From the NCBI RefSeq assembly GCF_040930455.2, contig NZ_CP170494.1: a stretch of DNA of 64,000 nt; one strand, given 5' to 3'. The notes beneath the pieces are model-generated. The model did no database searches, had not been told where the DNA came from, and saw nothing but the letters and a program-made list of their open reading frames with translations. This document shows positions 58,966 through 64,000 of this stretch, one piece after another (the first letter of the stretch is position 1; each line of letters starts with the position of its first letter). The position numbers and the translations under genes are program-made. The DNA comes from Neopusillimonas maritima (lineage in GTDB: Bacteria > Pseudomonadota > Gammaproteobacteria > Burkholderiales > Burkholderiaceae_B).

Positions 58966-59673
58966 TTACTCAGCCCCAAGGCCAATCAGTTCAGCCAGTT
59001 GATCGGGCTCGCGCAACAGATGTCGGCTTGGACCTTCCCAACGAATCATGCCGCGATCCAGCACAATGGCGCGCTCGGTTAATTCAAGCGCCAGCTCGGC
59101 ATGTTGCTCAACCAAAATGATTCCCATACGTGAGTTTTGGCGCAGTTTACGGAAAGCATCAACCAGTCCGTCGACAATAATGGGTGCCAATCCTTCAAAA
59201 GGCTCGTCGAGCAACAGAACACGGGGGTTACCGATAAGGGCGCGGCCAATAGCCAGCATTTGTTGTTCGCCGCCCGAAAGCTGGTTGCCCATATTGCGCC
59301 GGCGTTCGGCCAAACGTGGAAATAGCTCGTAAATGCGGGCGGCATCCCACTCCCCCGGCTGTTGGGCGACACGCAGGTTCTCATGGACGGTAAGCGAGGG
59401 AAAAATTTCCCTTTCCTGGGGGACGAGCCCCAGGCCCGAGGTTGCACGTTCGTGGCTGGGCACTTTGCCGATGTCTTTACCTAAATACTGAAGGGTGCCG
59501 GAGTGCTGTGTGGTCAGACCCATAAGGGTGTTAAGCAGCGTGGATTTGCCCACACCGTTACGACCCAGAATGCTCAATGCTTCGCCTTCCTGCAAGCTTA
59601 AAGAGAGTCCTTCAATCACCACGGTTTCGCCGTATCCGGCATGTAAATCATTGACTTTCAATAGCTCAGCCAT
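58966..59673 (-). CDS. Liv-type ABC importer ATPase 2 (LivF-like), ligAB-linked
   Basis: A 235-residue ATPase with Walker A GRNGVGKSTLLNTLMG, GLVPQEREIFPSLTVHENL, signature QLSGGEQQMLAIGRALI, Walker B VLLLDEPFEGLAP and LVEQHAELALEL. I place the start at ATG 59673 (MAELLKVNDLHAGYG), which overlaps the LivG gene end by eight bases; a longer reading to 59814 lies entirely inside livG. It is the last gene of the leftward five-gene importer operon. Confidence 0.9.
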   Translation of the reverse strand: MAELLKVNDLHAGYGETVVIEGLSLSLQEGEALSILGRNGVGKSTLLNTLMGLTTQHSGTLQYLGKDIGKVPSHERATSGLGLVPQEREIFPSLTVHENLRVAQQPGEWDAARIYELFPRLAERRRNMGNQLSGGEQQMLAIGRALIGNPRVLLLDEPFEGLAPIIVDGLVDAFRKLRQNSRMGIILVEQHAELALELTERAIVLDRGMIRWEGPSRHLLREPDQLAELIGLGAE

Positions 59674-60418
59674 GGTGGCGTTCTCCCAGGTAAACGGCGC
59701 GAACACGCGGATCGCTTCGCACTTCTTTAACCGTCCCTTCGACGAGCACAGCGCCTTCAACCAGTACGGTAATGCGTTGCGCGAACCGGAAGACCAGGTC
59801 CATGTCGTGTTCAATGACCAGCACCGCGACGTCTTGTGGCAGGCGTTCGAGCAGGTCGAACAAACGCGCGCCTTCCGTTGAGGGGACGCCGGCGACCGGT
59901 TCGTCGAGCAGAAGTACGCTGGGCTTCAGTGCCAATGCCAGGGCGATCTCGATCAGCCGCCTTTGACCGTATGCGAGGTCGGTTACCGTTTTGTGCGCCA
60001 ATGCCAGCAAACCGAGTGAGTACAGCAGTTGCGCGGCCTCATCCATCAGTTCTGCCGACTGGGTGATGCTGCCGAACAGACGTGCATCGCGCCCTTCGCG
60101 GGCGGTTAAAGCCAAGCCAATATTTTCGCCGACGGTAAGGTGGTTGAATAGGGAATTGATTTGGAATGTGCGCGCGAGGCCCATTTTTACGCGCTTCTCG
60201 GGTGACAAGCGGGTGATGTCGGTGCCGTTAAGCAGAATGTGTCCTTTGGATGGGTGTAGCAAACCGGTAATTTGATGGACCAGCGTGCTTTTGCCTGCAC
60301 CGTTGGGTCCGATCAGGGCATGGCGTGCCCCTTTTTCCAGCTTTAAGCTCACATTCTGTGTGACCTGGAGTTGCCCGAACGCTTTGCTTAATCCTTGAAG
60401 CTCAAGTGCAGCTGTCAT
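59666..60418 (-). CDS. Liv-type ABC importer ATPase 1 (LivG-like), ligAB-linked
   Basis: A 250-residue ATPase: Walker A GPNGAGKSTLVHQITG near residue 38, MGLARTFQINSLFNHLTVGENIG, signature LAYGQRRLIEIALALA, Walker B VLLLDEPVAGVP and VIEHDMDLVFRF. GQRRLIEIA is the LivG-type signature variant. It is coupled to the LivM gene by an ATGA overlap. Confidence 0.9.
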   Translation of the reverse strand: MTAALELQGLSKAFGQLQVTQNVSLKLEKGARHALIGPNGAGKSTLVHQITGLLHPSKGHILLNGTDITRLSPEKRVKMGLARTFQINSLFNHLTVGENIGLALTAREGRDARLFGSITQSAELMDEAAQLLYSLGLLALAHKTVTDLAYGQRRLIEIALALALKPSVLLLDEPVAGVPSTEGARLFDLLERLPQDVAVLVIEHDMDLVFRFAQRITVLVEGAVLVEGTVKEVRSDPRVRAVYLGERHHG

Positions 60419-61401
60419 TTTGCGCTCCTTTTGCCGACGGTGCGGGATACCAGTCCGGCCAGGCCGTCGGGGGCGTAACGCACGATCAGAATCAAGACAA
60501 TGCCCAGAACCGCTAACCAGTTGGTTGGGTCGATTGCCGCCGCGCGATCCGATAGCAGCACAAACAGAATGGCCCCGAAAATGGCGCCGTACAAGCGGCC
60601 GGGCCCGCCCAGGGCAAGCATCACCAGCACGTTGGCCGACAACGTAAAGGCCAGGGAATCAAGGCCGACGATGCGGTTGATTTGTGCCGACAAGGCCCCG
60701 GCAATGCCGGCGATAGCCGCTGAAATGGTGTAAAGCAGCCAAAGCCGGCGCTCAACCGGTACGCCCAGCATGCGCATGCGGATTTGGTTTTCCCGAATAC
60801 CTTGCGCGGTTTGGCCAATAGACGCGTTCACCAATTTTTTCAACAGTGCGTAAACGAGTAGCAATACAACGCAGGCGTAAACAAAACCCGTAAAACCAAA
60901 AATGTCGAATTGGAACAGGCCCAGCACGGGGTCGACATCGTAGCCGGTGAGGCCGTCGTCGCCGTTTGTAATCGATTTGGCTACGTTGGCCAGTTCATAC
61001 AATAAGCTGGCTACCGCCAGGGTAAGCATCAATTGCGTTAAGCCCTGGGTGCGCAGTACGGCAAACCCCGAGAGCAAGCCCGCCAATCCGGCGGCGATGG
61101 CACCAACCAGCAAGCCACTGATGGGCTCTGAGGAAACATGAAGTGCGTAAAGCGCCGCTGCATAGGCGCCGACGCCGAAGAATGCCGCGTGCCCTAACGA
61201 TTCCACTCCGCCATACCCTTGAGCCAGGTCGAGCGACAGCGCAAAAATCGCCATAATGACCACCATGGCCGCCAGCGCTAAATAGTATTCGCCGAAAATC
61301 AAGGTAAGAATGGCGGCGGCGACCAGCGCGACATCGGCCAGGTTGTATCGTTGGCGGCGGAATGCGCCGACCACCAGGTTTCTGTTCGATTGAGTGTTCA
61401 T
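60415..61401 (-). CDS. Liv-type ABC importer permease 2 (LivM-like), ligAB-linked
   Basis: A 328-residue permease with about eight to ten membrane segments, GGVESLGHAAFFGVGAYAAALY near residue 64 and the ATPase-contact loop QGIRENQIRMRMLGVPVERRLW near residue 205. It pairs with the LivH-like permease encoded 21 bases upstream. It resembles permeases of aromatic-acid importers, in line with the neighbouring dioxygenase genes. Confidence 0.9.
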   Translation of the reverse strand: MNTQSNRNLVVGAFRRQRYNLADVALVAAAILTLIFGEYYLALAAMVVIMAIFALSLDLAQGYGGVESLGHAAFFGVGAYAAALYALHVSSEPISGLLVGAIAAGLAGLLSGFAVLRTQGLTQLMLTLAVASLLYELANVAKSITNGDDGLTGYDVDPVLGLFQFDIFGFTGFVYACVVLLLVYALLKKLVNASIGQTAQGIRENQIRMRMLGVPVERRLWLLYTISAAIAGIAGALSAQINRIVGLDSLAFTLSANVLVMLALGGPGRLYGAIFGAILFVLLSDRAAAIDPTNWLAVLGIVLILIVRYAPDGLAGLVSRTVGKRSAK

Positions 61402-61422
61402 GATGTCGTTTGCAATTCCGGG

Positions 61423-62298
61423 TTAGCCGGCACGGCCGACAAGGCCGCGCGGACGGGCCAGCAGGATGGCCAGGACGGCAAGATAAATAATGAATCCACC
61501 CAGTGCGGGGATGTAATAGCGCCCCATGGTGTCAATAAAACCCAGCAGGAGTGCTGAATACAGGGAGCCTTTCAAGCTGCCCAGGCCGCCCACTGCCACA
61601 ACGATGAGTACCAGAACAAGGTATTTCAAGCCGTAGTAGGGTTCGAGCGGTAACATTTGTGTGCCAACGGCGCCACCCAATGCAGCCAGGCCGCAGCCGA
61701 TGGCGAATGTTACGGAAAACACAAGCGGCACGTTAATGCCGACGCAGCGTGCCATGCGAGGGTTATCAACGGCCGCGCGCAAGCGCGCGCCGAAAGTGGT
61801 GTACTCAAGACATAGCCATAACGCTGCTGCAACCGCCACGCTTGTACCCAACACGAACAAGCGATAAGTGGAAATGCTCATGTCGCCGAACGACAACTGG
61901 CCAATCAACGAAGGGGGTAGCGTAATGGTTTGTATCTGGGGGCCGGCAAGGTTTTTAACCAGCGCGGTAATGACGAAAGTCATGCCGATGGTCATGAGCA
62001 GTTGCCCCAGTGGGTTCGACTTATAGACCCATTGATACAGGGTGCGCTCCATGGCCAGGCTGATAGCCATGGTGGCGACGACACTTAACGGCAGTGCCGC
62101 AAAAAAATGCATGCCGGTTGTTTGCATTAACCACAGCGCAATGAATCCACCAATCATGGCAAACGCGGAGTGGGTTAGGTTGACAACGCGCATCACGCCA
62201 AGCGTAATGGTGAGCCCCACCGAGATAAGGAAGAGCATCATCCCGTATGAAACGCCATCGATCGTTAGGATAAGGAAAGTGGAAAGCGCGTTTGGCAT
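61423..62298 (-). CDS. Liv-type ABC importer permease 1 (LivH-like), ligAB-linked
   Basis: A 291-residue permease beginning ILTIDGVSYGMMLFLISVGLTITLGVMRVVNLTHSAFAM, the LivH hallmark, with the contact loop RAAVDNPRMARCVGINVPLVF near residue 180. It follows the binding-protein gene by 86 bases and is transcribed with it. Confidence 0.9.
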   Translation of the reverse strand: MPNALSTFLILTIDGVSYGMMLFLISVGLTITLGVMRVVNLTHSAFAMIGGFIALWLMQTTGMHFFAALPLSVVATMAISLAMERTLYQWVYKSNPLGQLLMTIGMTFVITALVKNLAGPQIQTITLPPSLIGQLSFGDMSISTYRLFVLGTSVAVAAALWLCLEYTTFGARLRAAVDNPRMARCVGINVPLVFSVTFAIGCGLAALGGAVGTQMLPLEPYYGLKYLVLVLIVVAVGGLGSLKGSLYSALLLGFIDTMGRYYIPALGGFIIYLAVLAILLARPRGLVGRAG

Positions 62299-62384
62299 GG
62301 AGCGACTCGTTGGACTGGGCGTCGGGGGGAAAGCGGTAGGCAGGCTGCGACCCCAGTTTTTCGGGGCCGCAGTTACGGCATGGT

Positions 62385-63584
62385 TTATTTCTTTTGCATT
62401 GCATGCCAGGGTTCTACGACATTTTCGTAGGTGAAGATGGGAACGTTACCCATTAAGCCGCCTTCAACCGGTTTGACTTCGCGAATGTAGATGTTTTGCG
62501 TGATTTCACGTGTTTCAGGGTCGATTGAAACAGGGCCGCGAGGGCTTTCCCAGCTATAGCCTTTAATGGCGGCCATGGCCGCTTCGCCGTCTCTCTTGCC
62601 GTCGGTTGCCTTGATCATTTCAGCAATAACGTGCATGGCATCGTAAGCACCCATCGAGGCCAGGCTGGGGATGGCGTCGGGGCCGAACTGAGCTTTATAG
62701 CGTTTGACGAAGTCTTTGTTTTTGGGGGTATCGAGGTAAGGCGAGTAGTTCAGTGCTGTGATGATGCCCGCTGCCGACTTGCCAATGGCGGGCAGGTCGG
62801 ATTCCTGGGTTTCAGCACCGGCATACAGCGTAATGCCTTCGTCGCCCAGGCCACGTGCCTGGAATGCCTTGATGAAACCTGCAGACATCGGCCCGACCGG
62901 CATGAACATGAACACGTGTTTAACACCGGAGTCGGCGACGCGTTGCAAGTACGTTGAGAAGTCGGTGGTACCCAGTGGCACTTTGATGTTTTCCAGAATC
63001 TTGCCGCCTTGCTCGGTAAAAGCGGTGTCGAACGCGTTGGCAATATCGGTGCCGGGCGCGTAGTCGGCCGTGACAGAGACGGCTTCACGGGCGCCTTGTT
63101 CGTAAGCCCATTTCATGAGCGGCACACAGTACGCCCAGGAGGTGTAGCCGACCCGGACAAAATACGGGGTTTTGTCGGTAATGCTGGAAGTCGCGCCGTT
63201 AATGAATACGTAAGGCGTTTTGGTTTGGTCAACGACATCGGCGGTACCCATAACCGTGGGGGTAAATACGCCGCCGGTTAGGTATTGAACCTTGTCGCGA
63301 ATAACAAGTTCTTGAGCCAACTGACGGGCGCGCTGCGGGTTCACACCCCCTTCATCGCGCTTCTCGATGACAATGGTGTGGTCACCGACTTTTCCGCCGG
63401 TTTCGGCCATGAACATTTCCACGCCACGGTCATACTCCTGGCCCCACCATGAGTAGGTACCGGAATACTGGCTTAATAGGCCAACCTTGATTTCATCGGC
63501 CTGCACGGCGGAAGCAAACAATGAGCCGACAACGGCCAGTGCTGCGGTACCGATGGTTAATCGTTTACCAAGAAAAGAGGGCAT
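62385..63584 (-). CDS. Periplasmic substrate-binding protein of the ligAB-linked importer
   Basis: About 399 residues with a signal peptide (MPSFLGKRLTIGTAALAVV, cleavage near VQA), then IKVGLLSQYSGTYSWWGQEYDRGVEMFMAETGG, a type-I Liv/aromatic-binding fold. ATG 63584 is chosen because CGGAG precedes it at good spacing and a proper signal peptide follows; in-frame starts up to 63686 would add 34 mostly polar residues. First gene of the leftward operon. The ligand may be protocatechuate, gallate or a precursor (inferred from neighbours). Confidence 0.88.
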   Translation of the reverse strand: MPSFLGKRLTIGTAALAVVGSLFASAVQADEIKVGLLSQYSGTYSWWGQEYDRGVEMFMAETGGKVGDHTIVIEKRDEGGVNPQRARQLAQELVIRDKVQYLTGGVFTPTVMGTADVVDQTKTPYVFINGATSSITDKTPYFVRVGYTSWAYCVPLMKWAYEQGAREAVSVTADYAPGTDIANAFDTAFTEQGGKILENIKVPLGTTDFSTYLQRVADSGVKHVFMFMPVGPMSAGFIKAFQARGLGDEGITLYAGAETQESDLPAIGKSAAGIITALNYSPYLDTPKNKDFVKRYKAQFGPDAIPSLASMGAYDAMHVIAEMIKATDGKRDGEAAMAAIKGYSWESPRGPVSIDPETREITQNIYIREVKPVEGGLMGNVPIFTYENVVEPWHAMQKK

Positions 63585-63621
63585 GAAACATCTCCGAATG
63601 TAGTTATTAATATCAATGACT

Positions 63622-63637
63622 TCCAAATTACTTTGGA
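63622..63637. promoter_or_regulatory. Inverted repeat upstream of the binding-protein gene
   Basis: TCCAAATTACTTTGGA has perfect six-base arms (TCCAAA/TTTGGA) around TTAC. It lies 38 bases before the leftward binding-protein start, in the region shared with the rightward hydrolase gene. It is not the TTTGGGATCCCAAA motif seen near ligB. Confidence 0.4.
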
Positions 63638-63839
63638 GCGGTTTATATCCTTGCATCAGATGGCTTGAATAACCAGTGCTAATCATTACCTTACCTAGTC
63701 GTTATAGTTATATTGAAATAATTTAATCAGGTTTCCGTACTTTTAAGCGTATCGTGGCCGGTTTGGCGCAACCGCATCAGGGGACGGTAGAATGCAGCCT
63801 TTGAAGCAAAGCAGTGGTTTGACTGGGAGCACGGGCAAA

Positions 63840-64000
63840 ATGCACGTCGACAAGATTGAATACGATCAAAACGGCTATGGACTCGATATCTTGCGGGCGG
63901 AAGTGAATTACCGGCCGGCCTGGGGTGAACGAAGCGCAGTATTTCGGGAAAAGGCGCGTTGCCTGCTGGACGTGTCATACGGGCATGGTAGCCGTGGCAC
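63840..64000 (+). CDS. Alpha/beta-hydrolase-like protein, N-terminal fragment (3' truncated by window edge)
   Basis: An open frame runs off the right edge and reads MHVDKIEYDQNGYGLDILRA, then VNYRPAWGERSAVF and LLDVSYGHGSRG. The ending resembles the LDV-YG-G-R stretch found near the N terminus of BD-FAE/carboxylesterase-type alpha/beta hydrolases. ATG 63840 has GGGAG ten bases upstream; an in-frame ATG at 63792 would add 16 residues. It is divergent from the second ABC operon. The catalytic motifs lie outside the window, so the family call is tentative. Confidence 0.5.
   Translation, partial: MHVDKIEYDQNGYGLDILRAEVNYRPAWGERSAVFREKARCLLDVSYGHGSRG

Noticed and set aside
1..64000. Mobile elements, CRISPR arrays, tRNA or rRNA genes
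   Set aside because: No transposase or integrase motifs, no regularly spaced repeats and no cloverleaf or rRNA sequences were recognised by reading. A tRNA scan would be needed to be sure about short RNA genes.

Overview
The window looks like chromosomal DNA of a catabolically versatile betaproteobacterium. Order Burkholderiales, probably family Alcaligenaceae (Alcaligenes, Pusillimonas or Bordetella relatives), is the best guess. This rests on moderate-to-high GC, the density of aromatic and N-heteroaromatic degradation operons, many LivKHMGF-type ABC and TRAP systems, a uvrA/MFS/ssb housekeeping block, and pic genes in the order known from Alcaligenes faecalis. I see no rRNA, tRNA, insertion sequence, prophage or CRISPR array.

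Layout. (1) 1-6.6 kb: the tail of an acyl-CoA ligase, a shortened tetrapyrrole-methylase-like protein, a LysR regulator with two DNA-binding domains, and galB-galC-galD for the lower part of protocatechuate/gallate meta-cleavage, followed by a hydrolase and an NTF2-like protein. (2) 6.6-14.5 kb: a MarR regulator divergent from FMN reductase, alpha/beta hydrolase, luciferase-like monooxygenase and a complete five-gene ABC importer. This looks like a self-contained uptake-plus-oxidation pathway with no assigned substrate. (3) 14.5-17.8 kb: a zinc-type TonB receptor behind a Zur-like box, then dinB. (4) 17.9-36.7 kb: a picolinate (pyridine-2-carboxylate) supercluster. picR-picC-picE-picD-picF faces a four-component Rieske hydroxylase (PicB type). 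Divergent from it are a TRAP binding protein, a three-subunit molybdenum hydroxylase (PicA type), an NMT1-type ABC importer and the TRAP membrane subunits. (5) 36.7-45.3 kb: eamA, an argD-like transaminase, a LysR regulator, a TAXI-TRAP transporter plus sulfatase operon, a DUF3293 protein and an amidase remnant. (6) 45.3-55.8 kb: mostly housekeeping genes: glcB, phhB-like, amn, SET-domain protein, uvrA, MFS, ssb, terC. (7) 55.9-64 kb: a GntR regulator next to ligB-ligA (protocatechuate 4,5-dioxygenase), a dehydrogenase, a second Liv-type ABC importer read leftwards, and the start of an alpha/beta hydrolase running off the end.

How the genes work together. In the pic region, imported picolinate would be hydroxylated by the molybdenum enzyme to 6-hydroxypicolinate. 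The Rieske system would give 3,6-dihydroxypicolinate, PicC would decarboxylate it to 2,5-dihydroxypyridine, PicD would open the ring, and PicE and PicF would release formate and ammonia to leave maleate. A family of CAGTATACTG-like palindromes lies in front of picR, picC and the picB/transport divergon, which suggests one PicR regulon. LigAB (56.8 kb) and GalBCD (2.9 kb) are two ends of the 4,5-cleavage route. No ligC- or ligI-like gene for the middle of the route is visible here.
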